From NCBI RefSeq assembly GCF_014648195.1, contig NZ_BMQQ01000006.1, positions 134,641 to 198,640 of the forward strand: a stretch of DNA of 64,000 nt, written 5' to 3'. A program made the translations under genes and the position numbers. Source of the stretch: Streptomyces purpureus (GTDB lineage: Bacteria; Actinomycetota; Actinomycetes; Streptomycetales; Streptomycetaceae). The number at the start of each line of letters is the position of its first letter. Position 1 is the stretch's first letter. Under the pieces are notes generated by a model. It did not search any database. It worked only from the letters and a program-made list of their open reading frames with translations, and was not told where the DNA came from. Shown in pieces: positions 32,748 to 42,262 of the stretch.

Positions 32748-34021
32748 ACGGCGAACTCCTGGAACGCGATGGTCTTCTCCACCGGGTAGTACGCGCTGCC
32801 CAGCAGCTCGCCGATGATGTAGGCGTTGCGGTACGCGCCCATGCCCAGGTCGGGCGAGGTGATGGAGTGCGTGTGGACACCGGCGTTCTGCAGGAAGATT
32901 CCCCGGCCGGTGTGGTCGATCGAGTAGTTGCGGGCGACGTCGAAGCGGCCCTGGCCGTCCCAGCGGATGCGGTCGCGGACCGGCTCCAGGAAGGCGGGGG
33001 TGGCGTACTTGTAGCCGGTGGCGAGGATCAGGCCCTCGGTCTCGATCGTGAAGTCCTTCTCCTGCTCCTCCTGGCGCAGCCCCAGGGTGTACGTGCCGTG
33101 CTCGTACGAGGCCGTGTGCAGGGCGGAGTTGGTCAGCAGCCGGGTCTGGACCGGGCCGCCGAGGTTCTTCTGGTAGAGCAGGTCGAAGATGGCGTCGATC
33201 AGCTCGCCGTCGATGCCCTTGAAGAGGTTCTTCTGCTGGGACTCCAGGCGGTAGCGGGTGGCCTCGGGCAGCGCGTGGAAGTAGTCCACGTACTCGGGCG
33301 AGGTCATCTCCAGGGTCAGCTTGGTGTACTCCAGCGGGAAGAACCGCGGGGAGCGGGTGACCCAGTTCAGCCGGTAGCCGTGCACGTCGATCTCGGAGAG
33401 GAGGTCGTAGTAGATCTCCGCCGCGCTCTGGCCGCTGCCGACCAGGGTGATCGACTTCTTGCGCTGGAGGGCTTCCTTGGACTGGAGGTAGCGGGAGTTG
33501 TGGATGAAGTCGCCACCGAGGTCCTGGCAGGAGTCAGGGATGTACGGCGGGGTGCCGGTGCCCAGCACCAGACGCCGGGACCGGAACGTTTCCCCGCCGT
33601 CGGTGTGGACGGTGTAGAGCTCGTCCCGCTCGTCGTACGCCACCTTCGTCACGGTGGTGGAGAAGCGGATGCTGCTCAGCTTGGCGGCGGCCCAGCGGCA
33701 GTAGTCGTTGTACTCGGTCCGCAGCGGGTAGAAGTTCTCGCGGATGTAGAACGAGTAGAGCCGGCCCTTCTCCTTCAGGTAGTTCAGGAAGGAGTACGGC
33801 GACGTCGGGTCGGCGAGGGTGACCAGGTCCGACATGAACGGCGTCTGGAGGTGGGCGCCTTCGAGGAACATGCCCGAGTGCCATTCGAAGTCCGGCTTGG
33901 ACTCGATGAACAGGCCGTCGAGCTCGTCGATCGGCTCGGTCAGGCAGGCCAGGCCGAGATTGAACGGACCGAGCCCGATGCCGATGAAATCGTGGATGTG
34001 AGCCATCTCAGGCGTGGACAA
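32744..34021 (-). CDS. desB: DesB, cadaverine N-hydroxylase
   Basis: A 425-residue flavin-dependent lysine/ornithine-type monooxygenase. The FAD loop is [13 protein letters not shown] near the N-terminus, the NADPH loop is [16 protein letters not shown] in the middle, and the ATGY-type motif ILATGYKY is near the C-terminus. It converts cadaverine to N-hydroxycadaverine. The start TTG 34021 has GGGAGAGA at good spacing and overlaps desA by 14 bp; ATG 34006 (MAHIHDFIG) is an alternative without a clear ribosome binding site. Confidence 0.95.
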   Translation of the reverse strand: MSTPEMAHIHDFIGIGLGPFNLGLACLTEPIDELDGLFIESKPDFEWHSGMFLEGAHLQTPFMSDLVTLADPTSPYSFLNYLKEKGRLYSFYIRENFYPLRTEYNDYCRWAAAKLSSIRFSTTVTKVAYDERDELYTVHTDGGETFRSRRLVLGTGTPPYIPDSCQDLGGDFIHNSRYLQSKEALQRKKSITLVGSGQSAAEIYYDLLSEIDVHGYRLNWVTRSPRFFPLEYTKLTLEMTSPEYVDYFHALPEATRYRLESQQKNLFKGIDGELIDAIFDLLYQKNLGGPVQTRLLTNSALHTASYEHGTYTLGLRQEEQEKDFTIETEGLILATGYKYATPAFLEPVRDRIRWDGQGRFDVARNYSIDHTGRGIFLQNAGVHTHSITSPDLGMGAYRNAYIIGELLGSAYYPVEKTIAFQEFAV

Positions 34022-35447
34022 GGTTCTCTCCCAGGTACTGCTCGGCGTGGCCGGCTATCAGATCGAGGACCGCGGCGATGTCGTGCACGGTCGTCTCGGG
34101 GTTGAGCAAGGTGAACTTGAGGTACTGGCGGCCGTCGACCTTCGTCCCGGCGACCACGGCCTCGCCGGAGGCGAAGAGGGCCTTGCGGGCGTAGAGGTTG
34201 GCGCGGTCGATCTCGGCGGGCGAGGTGACGGCGGTGGGGATGTAGCGGAAGACCAGGGTGGACAGCTGCGGCTGGACCACGACGTCGTAGCGCGGGTCGG
34301 CGGCGAGGACGTCCCAGCCGGCCGCGGCCAGGTCGCAGACCTCGTCGAAGAGGCCGCCGACACCGTCGGCGCCCATCACTCGCAGCGTCATCCACAGCTT
34401 GAGGGCGTCGAAGCGGCGGGTGGTCTGGAGGGACTTGTCGACCTGGTTGGGGATCCTCTCCTCGACCGTGCGCCGGGGGTTGAGGTAGTCCGCGTGGTAC
34501 GTCGCGTGGCGCAGGGTGGCCCGGTCGCGGACCAGCAGGGCGGAGGAGCTGACCGGCTGGAAGAACGACTTGTGGAAGTCGACCGTGACCGAGTCGGCCC
34601 GCTCGATGCCGTCCAGGAGGTGGCGGCGGGTGGGGGAGGCGAGCAGACCGCAGCCGTAGGCGGCGTCGACGTGCATCCAGGCGCCGTACTCGTCGGCCAG
34701 CGCGGCGATCTCGGGCAGCGGGTCGATGGAGCCGAAGTCGGTGGTGCCGGCGGTGGCGACGATCGCCATCGGGACCAGGCCCTCGGCGCGGCAGCGCTCC
34801 AGCTCGGCGGCGAGGACGACGGACTGCATCTTCTTGTCGCGGCCGCACGGGATGGACACGACGGCGCTGCTGCCGAGGCCGAGCAGGGTGGCCGACTTCT
34901 GGACGCTGAAGTGGCTGCACTCGGAGGAGAAGATTCGCAGACGCGACAGATCGTCGGTCTTTGCCTCCTCGCGGGCCAGCAGCAGCGCCTGGAGGTTGGA
35001 CTGCGTCCCGCCGCTGGTGAACACGCCGTCGGCGGCCGGGCCGAGGCCGATACGGCCGGTGGTCCAGTCGATCAGCTTGCGCTCGATGAGGGTGGCGCCG
35101 GCGCTCTGGTCCCAGGTGTCCAGGGAGGAGTTGACGGCGGAGAGGACGGCCTCGCCGAGCACGGCCGGGATGACGACCGGGCAGTTGAGGTGGCCCAGGT
35201 AGCGGGGGTGGTGGAAGTAGACGGCGTCGCGCAGGTAGACCTGCTCCAGCTCGTCGAGGACGGCGGAGGCGTCGCCGAGCGGCTTGTCGAGGTCGACGGC
35301 GTCGACGGCCGGGGCCAGCTCGTCGGGGCTGATGCCGGTGAACGGCCGTCGGGTCGCGGCGAGTTTGTTCGCCACCCGCTCGACTCCTTCGGTGACGGAG
35401 CGCCGGTAGCTCTCCGCCGTGGTGTCGTTGAGCAGGTGCGAGCGCAT
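34008..35447 (-). CDS. desA: DesA, PLP-dependent lysine decarboxylase
   Basis: A 479-residue group II amino acid decarboxylase. PLP-binding motifs: [44 protein letters not shown] and the Schiff-base lysine K293 in [17 protein letters not shown]. It makes cadaverine, the first committed step of desferrioxamine synthesis. It is the first gene of the operon, with an iron box 78-96 bp upstream of its ATG, so it should be repressed by the DtxR-type regulator DmdR1 when iron is plentiful. Confidence 0.97.
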   Translation of the reverse strand: MRSHLLNDTTAESYRRSVTEGVERVANKLAATRRPFTGISPDELAPAVDAVDLDKPLGDASAVLDELEQVYLRDAVYFHHPRYLGHLNCPVVIPAVLGEAVLSAVNSSLDTWDQSAGATLIERKLIDWTTGRIGLGPAADGVFTSGGTQSNLQALLLAREEAKTDDLSRLRIFSSECSHFSVQKSATLLGLGSSAVVSIPCGRDKKMQSVVLAAELERCRAEGLVPMAIVATAGTTDFGSIDPLPEIAALADEYGAWMHVDAAYGCGLLASPTRRHLLDGIERADSVTVDFHKSFFQPVSSSALLVRDRATLRHATYHADYLNPRRTVEERIPNQVDKSLQTTRRFDALKLWMTLRVMGADGVGGLFDEVCDLAAAGWDVLAADPRYDVVVQPQLSTLVFRYIPTAVTSPAEIDRANLYARKALFASGEAVVAGTKVDGRQYLKFTLLNPETTVHDIAAVLDLIAGHAEQYLGENLVHA

Positions 35448-35524
35448 GGGCTGGGCCTCCCGGGACGGGGATGTGTCGTGCCCTCAGGACAGGAAAAAGG
35501 GGGGCGAGGGGCGACGGTGTGAAG

Positions 35525-35543
35525 ATAGGTTAGCCTAACCTAA
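35525..35543. promoter_or_regulatory. Iron box upstream of desA
   Basis: ATAGGTTAGCCTAACCTAA contains the perfect palindrome AGGTTAG-C-CTAACCT and matches the 19-bp DmdR1/DtxR iron box (TTAGGTTAGGCTCACCTAA) closely. It lies in the 148-bp gap upstream of desA. Confidence 0.95.
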
Positions 35544-35595
35544 CTTCACTCGCAAACGCTCTCGCCCCCCTCGGGACGCGGGAGTTACCTCGGGA

Positions 35596-36435
35596 CTACG
35601 ACTCGTCCTCGGGCGTCTCGCGCAGAGCGTCCTCGCTCAGCCCCAGACGCCAGTAGCCGACGAACGTCACCCGACGGCGGTCGAGACCGCGCTCGCCCAC
35701 GAAATGACGGCGCAGGGCCTTCACCGAGCCCGACTCGCCCGCGATCCAGACGTACGGCGCCGTGCCGGGCAGCTCGGCGGCGCGCACCGCGTCCACGGCC
35801 GACGGCGCCCCCTCCTCCCGTACGAGCCAGGTGACGGTGGCGTCCGCCTCGGTGGCGAGCTCCATGCGGTCCTCGGAGAAGGGCACTTCGAGGAAGACCT
35901 GGGCGCGCGTCTCGGCCGGCAGCCACTCCAGGATCGCGGAGGCGGCGGGCAGCGCCGTCTCGTCGGCCCAGATAACCACCGAGTCGGCGTCCTGCGGCAG
36001 CTGGAAGCGCACACCGGTGTTCTGCGCGACCGCCGGGCCGAGCACGACGACCCGGTCACCGGCCGACGCCTGCTGCGCCCAGCGGCAGGCGGGCCCGCCG
36101 TCCTCGTGCAGCGCGAAGTCGATGTCGACCTCGTCGGGGTTCCGGCGCTGCTCCCGCACGGTGTACGAGCGCATCACGGCCCGCTCGTCGTCCGGCATGG
36201 CACGCCAGGCGCCCAGCACGCCGTACATGTCGTCGTAGTCGATCGGCGGCAGCACCGGCTCGGGCTGGCCCGGGTGCGGCAGGAAGAGCGACAGGCTCTG
36301 GTCGCGGCCCCCGGAGGTGAAGTCCTTGAGGGACTCCCCGGTGAAGGTGACGCGGACCAGCGACGGCCCGAGCCGCCTTGTCCGGTCGACCTGCAGGGCG
36401 AAGAAGCGGAACGGGACGGTCTCGGCGGTCGTCAT
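35596..36435 (-). CDS. Siderophore-interacting protein (NAD(P)H:ferric-siderophore reductase-like)
   Basis: A 279-residue ViuB/SIP-family protein. The FAD-binding barrel has RVTFTGESLKDF and the RSYTVREQRR flavin motif; the C-terminal Rossmann part contains VVIWADETALPAASAIL and YVWIAGESGSVKALRRHFVGERGL. It releases iron from ferric desferrioxamine in the cytoplasm by reduction. It starts 4 bp after the desE stop, so it is co-transcribed from the desE iron-box promoter. Confidence 0.93.
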   Translation of the reverse strand: MTTAETVPFRFFALQVDRTRRLGPSLVRVTFTGESLKDFTSGGRDQSLSLFLPHPGQPEPVLPPIDYDDMYGVLGAWRAMPDDERAVMRSYTVREQRRNPDEVDIDFALHEDGGPACRWAQQASAGDRVVVLGPAVAQNTGVRFQLPQDADSVVIWADETALPAASAILEWLPAETRAQVFLEVPFSEDRMELATEADATVTWLVREEGAPSAVDAVRAAELPGTAPYVWIAGESGSVKALRRHFVGERGLDRRRVTFVGYWRLGLSEDALRETPEDES

Positions 36436-36439
36436 CGGG

Positions 36440-37480
36440 TCAGGCCACCTTCTTGGCGGTCTCGATCGCCTTGGCGAGGTCCTCGAGGACCACGGCGCAC
36501 TTGTCGTACGAGTAGATGGGCTCGGTCACGCGCGGGACGACCTGGCCGGCCTTGACGGCGGGCAGCTGGGCCCAGGTGGGCTTGGAGCCCAGATCCTTGG
36601 GCTGGACGGCGACGCTGCGGTTGTCCATCATGATGATGTCCGCCGGGTACTTGTCGAGGTTCTCCCAGCTCAGCTCCTCGAAGTAGCCCTGCGCGTTCAC
36701 CTTCGGCTGGACGAACTTCACACCGAGCTCGGCGAAGTACTTGGTGTCCGCGGACATCTTGTCGAGGGAGACGTAGAAGAGCTGCGGGCTGGCCGAGCCG
36801 ATCATGACCTTGATCTCCGGCTTCGACTTCGCGGCGGCCCGCAGGCGCGCGGCGGCCTTCTCGAAGCGCGCCTTGGCGTCCGTCACCTTCTTGGCCTTCA
36901 GGTCCGCGCCCAGGGACGCGGCGAGCTCGGCGTGGCGCTCAAGGGCCTTGGGGATGGTGGCCTGGGAGACCTCGATGCCGACGCTCGGCGCGAGCTTGAG
37001 GATCTTGTCGGCGGAGGCGTCCGGCACGTACCAGAGCTTGTTGGGCTCCCAGATCGCGGAGATCAGAAGCTCGGGCTCGAGCTTCACGTACTCCTCGATG
37101 TTGAACTGGCCGTGGACGTTGCCCAGGATCTTGACCTTCTTGACGTCGAGGTCACCAGCCTGGATATCGGGCTTCTCGGCGCCGGTCTTCGGGTCCTTGG
37201 CGATCGTGGGGCCGAAGACGCCCTTGACCTCGATGCCGTAGTCGTGGAGCGCGGCGGCGGTACCGGTGAAGGCGACGATGTTCTTCGGGACCGACGTGGT
37301 CTCGACGGTCTTGCCGCGGTCGTCCTTGAACTTCCAGGGGCCGGACTTCTCACCCGCCGCGCCCGAGCCCTTCTTGCCGCCTGTGCCGCCACAGGCGGTC
37401 AGCGCCGCGCCGAGCCCGAGGGCGCCGGCGGCGGCGAGGATGCCGCGGCGGGTGAGAGAGGAAGCGGGGGAGTGCGACAT
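36440..37480 (-). CDS. desE: DesE, ferric-siderophore-binding lipoprotein
   Basis: A 346-residue class III (FhuD/FepB-like) substrate-binding protein. The signal SSLTRRGILAAAGALGLGAALTAC combines a twin-arginine motif with a lipobox ending in Cys30. The two lobes are joined by a long helix (about 180-215, KALERHAELAASLGADLKAKKVTDAKARFEKAAARLR). It captures ferrioxamines for an ABC permease, which is not encoded nearby. It is the first gene of the desE-SIP unit under its own iron box. Confidence 0.93.
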   Translation of the reverse strand: MSHSPASSLTRRGILAAAGALGLGAALTACGGTGGKKGSGAAGEKSGPWKFKDDRGKTVETTSVPKNIVAFTGTAAALHDYGIEVKGVFGPTIAKDPKTGAEKPDIQAGDLDVKKVKILGNVHGQFNIEEYVKLEPELLISAIWEPNKLWYVPDASADKILKLAPSVGIEVSQATIPKALERHAELAASLGADLKAKKVTDAKARFEKAAARLRAAAKSKPEIKVMIGSASPQLFYVSLDKMSADTKYFAELGVKFVQPKVNAQGYFEELSWENLDKYPADIIMMDNRSVAVQPKDLGSKPTWAQLPAVKAGQVVPRVTEPIYSYDKCAVVLEDLAKAIETAKKVA

Positions 37481-37527
37481 GGGACGGTCTGCTTTCGTGA
37501 GTTCCAGCCAGGTGTACGGATCATTGG

Positions 37528-37546
37528 TGAGGTTAGCCTAACCTCA
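37528..37546. promoter_or_regulatory. Iron box upstream of desE
   Basis: TGAGGTTAGCCTAACCTCA is a perfect 19-bp palindrome matching the DmdR1/DtxR iron box, 48-66 bp upstream of the desE start. It shares the core AGGTTAGCCTAACCT with the desA box. Confidence 0.96.
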
Positions 37547-37750
37547 GATCCTCTCCCTCACGTGCTGGCGGACTTAGCGGAACAGCCGCTTGGGGGGGGC
37601 GTTCCGCCCAGTCGATACCGACCTGTGATCAAAAGGTCCCGGGTGAAGTGATCCAATTGCCCGCGTTGGGGCCGCGGGGGGCGGTCGCCGCCGGAGGGGC
37701 CCCCTGCCGCCCGTTGCATCGCAGACCGATGAGTTGCAGTTCATGGGGGA

Positions 37751-38659
37751 ATGGGTTCGTTGCACGCCTCTCTTTCGAGAGTTTCACTCTGCAGGTCCGC
37801 GGTCTTCGTGGTGGCCATCTCCGTCGGTGTGATTTCCTGTACCGGTGGGGGTACTGACGCGCCGTCATCGGATGGCAGTTCTGCGGCCGCCGGTAACGGG
37901 CCGACCAATTGGACCCTTCCGCTCCAGGCGTACATGCCGGACCAGGGTCAGCAGGAATTGATACGGGACGCCCGGGAATCCCTCGTCGCCTCCTGCATGA
38001 AGCGCCATGGATTCGCGTACAAGCCCGCGCAGAAACTGCCTCAGTACGGACCGAAGTCCCTGACCGACCTCCGATACGGCATCCATGACGCCACGGTGGC
38101 CGCACGGTACGGGTACAAGCCCGCGGTCGATCTGGCCGCGGTCGCGGAGCAGGAGCGCAGGGCGATGCAGAGCAGCGTGCTCCCGCCCGAGCAGGAAGCC
38201 GTGCTGACCGGTCAGGCCGGAGCGAAGGCGGCGCCTCCCGGAGGCTGCCTCGGCGAGGCGCACCGCAAGATCGTCGGAACTGGCGAGGCGGAGTCCACCT
38301 TGCCGCAGGACCTGGCCAACCAGGCTTATATCAAGTCCAAGGAGAGCGCCGCCGTAAGGAAGGCCTTCAGTGGCTGGTCGGCCTGCATGAAGTCCCAGGG
38401 CTACCAGTACGCCGAGCCGATGGACGCGGTCAACGACCGCCGGTTCGCGAGCAGGAAGGCCGGTCCCCTGGAGCTGGCGACGGCGAAGGCCGACATCGGC
38501 TGCCGCGAGCAGAATTCCGTGATCAAGGCCTGGTACGCGGCCGAGGCCGAACTCCAGAAGGGCGCTGTCGAGCGCAACGCCGAACGTCTGCGGACGGTCA
38601 AGTCCGACCTCGCGCAGGCCGTCAAGAACGCTGCTCGGGTGCTGGGCAAGAGCGGCTGA
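37751..38659 (+). CDS. Putative lipoprotein of unknown function
   Basis: A 302-residue protein. The N-terminus MGSLHASLSRVSLCRSAVFVVAISVGVISCTGG is a lipoprotein signal with lipobox VGVISC. The mature part has four cysteines spread through it (SCMKRHGFAYKP, GGCLGEAHRKI, SACMKSQGYQY, IGCREQN), the first and third within the repeated pattern C-M-K-x-x-G-[FY], hinting at an internal duplication. It belongs to an actinobacterial lipoprotein type I cannot name. It lies between desE and the broken ABC locus. Confidence 0.75.
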   Translation: MGSLHASLSRVSLCRSAVFVVAISVGVISCTGGGTDAPSSDGSSAAAGNGPTNWTLPLQAYMPDQGQQELIRDARESLVASCMKRHGFAYKPAQKLPQYGPKSLTDLRYGIHDATVAARYGYKPAVDLAAVAEQERRAMQSSVLPPEQEAVLTGQAGAKAAPPGGCLGEAHRKIVGTGEAESTLPQDLANQAYIKSKESAAVRKAFSGWSACMKSQGYQYAEPMDAVNDRRFASRKAGPLELATAKADIGCREQNSVIKAWYAAEAELQKGAVERNAERLRTVKSDLAQAVKNAARVLGKSG

Positions 38660-38775
38660 CGATACCGCCGCCCGTTCGGGCGTGTGGAGTTTTTTCCGAT
38701 GTGGCCAGGGGGTAATTCGGCAGCCCCTGGCGCCGGTTGACCATTTCTTGCTGCCGAATTACAGGGGGGAATCCC

Positions 38776-39267
38776 ATGAAGAAGCGTACGGTTTTGCGGG
38801 GTGCCCTGATCGCCTCCGTGTGTGCTGGCGCACTGCTGTCGTCGACGATGACGGCCAACGCCTACAACTGGCAGGAGGACTCCAACTACGGGTCTCCCTC
38901 CGCATGTTCGGGCACCGAATTCAAGTTCACCTTCTACTTCAACTCGAACCAGCAGGGTGCTCGCCGGAACCTCGGCTACAACCACGCCAACCTCGCCGCG
39001 ACGGACATGTACCACGTACCCGGCACCGCGGACCCGGACCTTGAGTACCCGCTGAAGTTCTGCCCCGGCACGGGCAACGGCGCCGGCCAGGGCCTCAAGA
39101 ACAACGCGGCCTCGGTCGTCAACCGGCACACCTCGTACGGCGGTTACGTCTACTACAGCAGCTGGTGGCAGGGCGCCTTCGACGCGGTGGCCCCGGCTGT
39201 TCCACTGCCGCGCTCGCGCAACTTGGCGAACACGTACAACGAGAACGCCTCTTTCAAGTGGCAGTAA
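38776..39267 (+). CDS. Small secreted protein
   Basis: A 163-residue protein from ATG 38776 (GGGGGGAA upstream): MKKRTVLRGALIASVCAGALLSSTMTANAYNWQ, a Sec signal with cleavage near ANA. The mature protein is about 135 residues, rich in Asn/Tyr/Ser, with two Cys (ACSGTEF, FCPGTG) likely to form a disulphide. Local A+T content is higher than in neighbours. No family recognised; a secreted effector, inhibitor or structural protein are all possible. A hairpin follows. Confidence 0.75.
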   Translation: MKKRTVLRGALIASVCAGALLSSTMTANAYNWQEDSNYGSPSACSGTEFKFTFYFNSNQQGARRNLGYNHANLAATDMYHVPGTADPDLEYPLKFCPGTGNGAGQGLKNNAASVVNRHTSYGGYVYYSSWWQGAFDAVAPAVPLPRSRNLANTYNENASFKWQ

Positions 39268-39302
39268 AGCTCCACCGCTGAACGACGGTCGCCCCGCCCC
39301 GC

Positions 39303-39336
39303 CGGCACGGCATCTCGGCACACGCATGCCGTGCCG
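39303..39336 (+). terminator. Hairpin after the small secreted protein
   Basis: An 11-bp inverted repeat CGGCACGGCAT/ATGCCGTGCCG with a 12-base loop, 35 bp after the stop. Its right arm contains the apparent start codon of the following MacA-like remnant. Confidence 0.75.
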
Positions 39337-39610
39337 AGCGGGCGAGGCCGCGTCCACCGGTGTGGAGACCGTGTCCGTACCCGTGTCAGCCGTGTTCGCC
39401 GGAGCGGACGGCAGGACGTCGGTCATGGTCCTCGGAGCGGGCGGCGCCCAGACCCGTATCGAGGTCACCACCGGTGCCACCGGCGACGGCTATGTGGAGA
39501 TCCGCCCCCGCACCGCCGGTCAGGTGACCGAGGGCACCCGGGTGATCACCGGCGTACGGACCGACGCCTCGCTCGCCGGGCAATCCGGCACGGGGGAGAG
39601 CGCCCCGTGA
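39326..39610 (+). pseudogene. 3' remnant of a MacA/HlyD-type adaptor gene
   Basis: The 94-residue frame reads ...ETVSVPVSAVFAGADGRTSVMVLGAGGAQTRIEVTTGATGDGYVEIRPRTAGQVTEGTRVITGVRTDA, the membrane-proximal C-terminal domain of periplasmic adaptor subunits that accompany MacB-type ABC transporters. About 250-300 N-terminal residues (signal, coiled coil, lipoyl domain) are missing. The only available ATG sits inside a terminator hairpin. Its stop overlaps the ATPase start (GTGA), so the downstream order is original and only the 5' part was lost. Confidence 0.7.
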
Positions 39611-40305
39611 CACCCGAACGCGGGAGACCTCCCGTGGTGGAACTGCGCGGAGCGGGTCTCACCTATCCCGGCCCGCCCCCGGTGAGGGCACTCGCCGCCT
39701 GCGACCTGACCGTGGATCAGGGCGAGTTCGTGACTGTCGTGGGCCCGTCCGGAGCGGGAAAGTCGACCTTCCTAAACATCGTCGGACTGCTCGACGCCCC
39801 GACCGAAGGGGTCTGCCTCCTCGACGGCATCGACACCGGTGCGCTGAAGGACCGGGAGCGGACCTCGCTGCGCGGTCGGCGGATCGGCTTCGTCTTCCAG
39901 TCGTTCCACCTGCTGCCCCACCGCGCGGCATGGGAGAACGTCGCTCTCGGCCTGCTCTACCGGGGCGTCGGCCACGACGAACGCAGGGAGCTGGCTCGCG
40001 AGACGCTGGTGCGCGTCGGGCTCGGCCACCGGCTCGACGCGCTGCCGAGCACGCTCTCGGGCGGTGAGCGGCAGCGGGTGGCCGTCGCCCGGGCACTCGT
40101 CGGCGACCCCTCGCTGCTGCTCTGCGACGAACCCACCGGGAGCCTGGACTCGGCCACTGCCGCGTCGATCCTGGATCTCCTGGCGGAACTCCACAGGGGT
40201 GGAATGACCCTCATGGTCATCACCCACGACCCGGCCGTCGCCGCGCGCGGTAGCCGGACAGTGGCCATCCACGACGGCGTCATGTCCGAACTGGAGCCGG
40301 TATGA
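39607..40305 (+). CDS. MacB/LolD-type ABC transporter ATPase
   Basis: A 232-residue nucleotide-binding subunit, intact. Walker A GPSGAGKST, Q-loop FVFQSFHLLPHR, signature LSGGERQRVAVARAL, Walker B LLLCDEPTGSLD and H-switch MVITHDP are all present. The family powers export of lipoproteins, peptides or macrolides with a MacB-type permease. GTG 39607 overlaps the remnant adaptor; the stop overlaps the permease start (ATGA). Because both partners are damaged, it is probably no longer functional in transport. Confidence 0.88.
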   Translation: MTPERGRPPVVELRGAGLTYPGPPPVRALAACDLTVDQGEFVTVVGPSGAGKSTFLNIVGLLDAPTEGVCLLDGIDTGALKDRERTSLRGRRIGFVFQSFHLLPHRAAWENVALGLLYRGVGHDERRELARETLVRVGLGHRLDALPSTLSGGERQRVAVARALVGDPSLLLCDEPTGSLDSATAASILDLLAELHRGGMTLMVITHDPAVAARGSRTVAIHDGVMSELEPV

Positions 40306-41564
40306 AGCCGCTCCGCCGCGCCCCGGGCCGGCGCCGGCCGGATCTGGACGACGACCGACCCGTGGTCCTCTCCCAGCTGCGCTGGCGGGACCTGCTCTCC
40401 GAAGCCCTCGCGGGTACCCTCCAGCGGCCGGCCCGCTCTGCGCTCACCTCGCTCGGCACCGTACTCGGCGTGGGCACGTTCGTAGCGATCCTCGGGCTGA
40501 CGGCGACGGCCTCGTCCCAGATCGACGACCGCTTCAACGCGCTCAGCGCGACCGAGGTCACTGTCGAGGACATCGCCCGCGAGCATGACGAGTTCCTGGA
40601 GCTGTCCTTCCCCGCCGATGCCGACGCACGGGTGGGTCGCCTCAACGGCGTACGCCACGCGGGCGTGTTCTGGTCCGTCCGGCTGGACGAAGACACGACC
40701 GTACGGTCCGCGCCCGTCGGTGCCTCTGGCGACGGTCGTCAGATCCAGGTGGTGGCGGCCTCGTCCGGTGTCCTGCGCGCCGCGGTGCCGACGCTCACCG
40801 AGGGACGGATCTTCGACGCCTGGCACGACACGGCCCACCAGCGCGTCGCCGTCATCGGTGCCGGGGTGGCCGCCCGGCTCGGCATCACCACGCTGGAGGC
40901 ACGCCCCGCCGTCTTCATCGGCGACGAGGCGTTCACAGTGATCGGGATCGTCGGAGACGTCCGGCGCAAGGCCGACCTGCTGCTCTCCGTCGTCGTTCCC
41001 CGCACAACCGCGCAGCAGGTGTGGGGAGCCCCGGACGGCGGTGCCAAGATGCTGATCGAGACCCAGGCGGGCGCCGCGGCCCAGGTTGCCTCCGAGGCGG
41101 CAGTGGCCCTCGACCCGGCGCACCCGCAGTACTTCAAGGCCGTACCGCCGCTCGACCCCAAGGAGCTGCGGACCGAGGTCACCGGTGATCTCGATCAGCT
41201 CTTCCTGCTCCTCGCCGCCATCTGCCTGTTCATCGGCACTGTCGGCATCGCCAACACGACGCTGGTGGCCGTGCTCGAGCGCACCGGCGAGATCGGGCTG
41301 CGCCGGGCGCTCGGAGCCCACGGCAGGCACATCACCGCGCAGTTCCTGGCCGAGTCGGGCGCGCTCGGCACCCTCGGCGGACAGCGACGAGGCCTCCGCC
41401 TCCGTCAACGCACCGGGCTCGCCCATCGATGCGTTCCTTTCCTTCGTCGCCCAGATTCAGAGCATGGCCTACCTGCACGGCGGCAAGGACCAGGACGAGC
41501 TGGTCATGGAGTACTTCCGCGCGAGGGAATACAACAACGAGCAGTGGAAGCAACTGATCGGTGA
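40302..41564 (+). pseudogene. MacB-type permease, C-terminus lost by a fusion
   Basis: The protein starts normally: MKPLRRAPG..., TM1 ALTSLGTVLGVGTFVAILGLTATA, then an extracytoplasmic MacB_PCD domain, then TM2 FLLLAAICLFIGTVGIANTTLVAVLERTGEIGLRRALGAHGRHITAQFLAESGALGTLGG. At about 41381, where the third membrane helix should follow, the sequence turns into an unrelated out-of-frame tail (QRRGLRLRQRTGLAHR...). About 60-70 residues with the last two TM helices are missing. The break joins directly to a different gene (next entry). Confidence 0.75.
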
Positions 41565-42231
41565 GGCGAGCCCGAGCTTCGTCAATTACGTCGCCGGCCG
41601 GAACGTCACCCGGATGAACCACTTCGTCGACCCGTCCACCGGCCTCCAGCCGGGCACGGCGCACCTGTTCGCGGCGGCCAACGGTCACCTCGTCAAGGGC
41701 AACCCCGGCGGGACGGACGTCAACCGCGGCGACGTCGCGGGCTGGGGCGGCGACATCATCACCTTCTACGCGGAGTGGCGCCGGGACTCCGATGCCAACG
41801 CCTCCGGGTACACCTTCGTCAAGAACCGCCTCGGAAAGATCAACGTCGTCTCGACGTTCGGTCTCGCGGACCTCATCGAAGACGCCGACGGGTTCAACAT
41901 CGCCATGGCGGTGAAGGGCGGACTGAGCGTCCAGCAGGCCGTCCGGGACTACTACACGACGGGTGAGCTCACCAAGGGCGGTCACCTGCGCCGGTTCCGG
42001 AACTACTACAACGACCGGTTCAAGGGCAGCCAGGCGAGCGCCATCGAGATCATCCGCGAGATGCTGACCGACGCGGGCGACGGGATCATCGTGGGCGGAC
42101 GGCTGTACCTGATCGAAATGCAGATCGACGGCGGCTCAAAGCTCCTTCCCTCGATGCTGCCCTACAACCGGCTGACCGAGTTCTGCAAGGGATTCGCCGA
42201 GCTGCTCCAGGAGAAGGCCGGCCAGGAGTAG
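41383..42231 (+). pseudogene. 5'-truncated gene of unknown family fused behind the permease
   Basis: The coding signal begins abruptly at the break (SDEASASVNAPGSPIDAFLSFVAQIQSMAYLHGGKDQ...) in a frame different from the permease and runs 280 residues to the stop at 42231. Segments of note: NHFVDPSTGLQPGTAHLFAAANGHL, RGDVAGWGGDIITFYAEWRRD, STFGLADLIEDADGFNIAM and a C-terminal basic/hydrophobic stretch. No start with a good ribosome binding site is present before ATG 41464. I do not recognise the family. Either the 5' end was lost in the deletion, or translation starts at 41464. Confidence 0.55.
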
Positions 42232-42262
42232 GCCCGTACGCCCAAGATGGCCGCCGCGCGGT

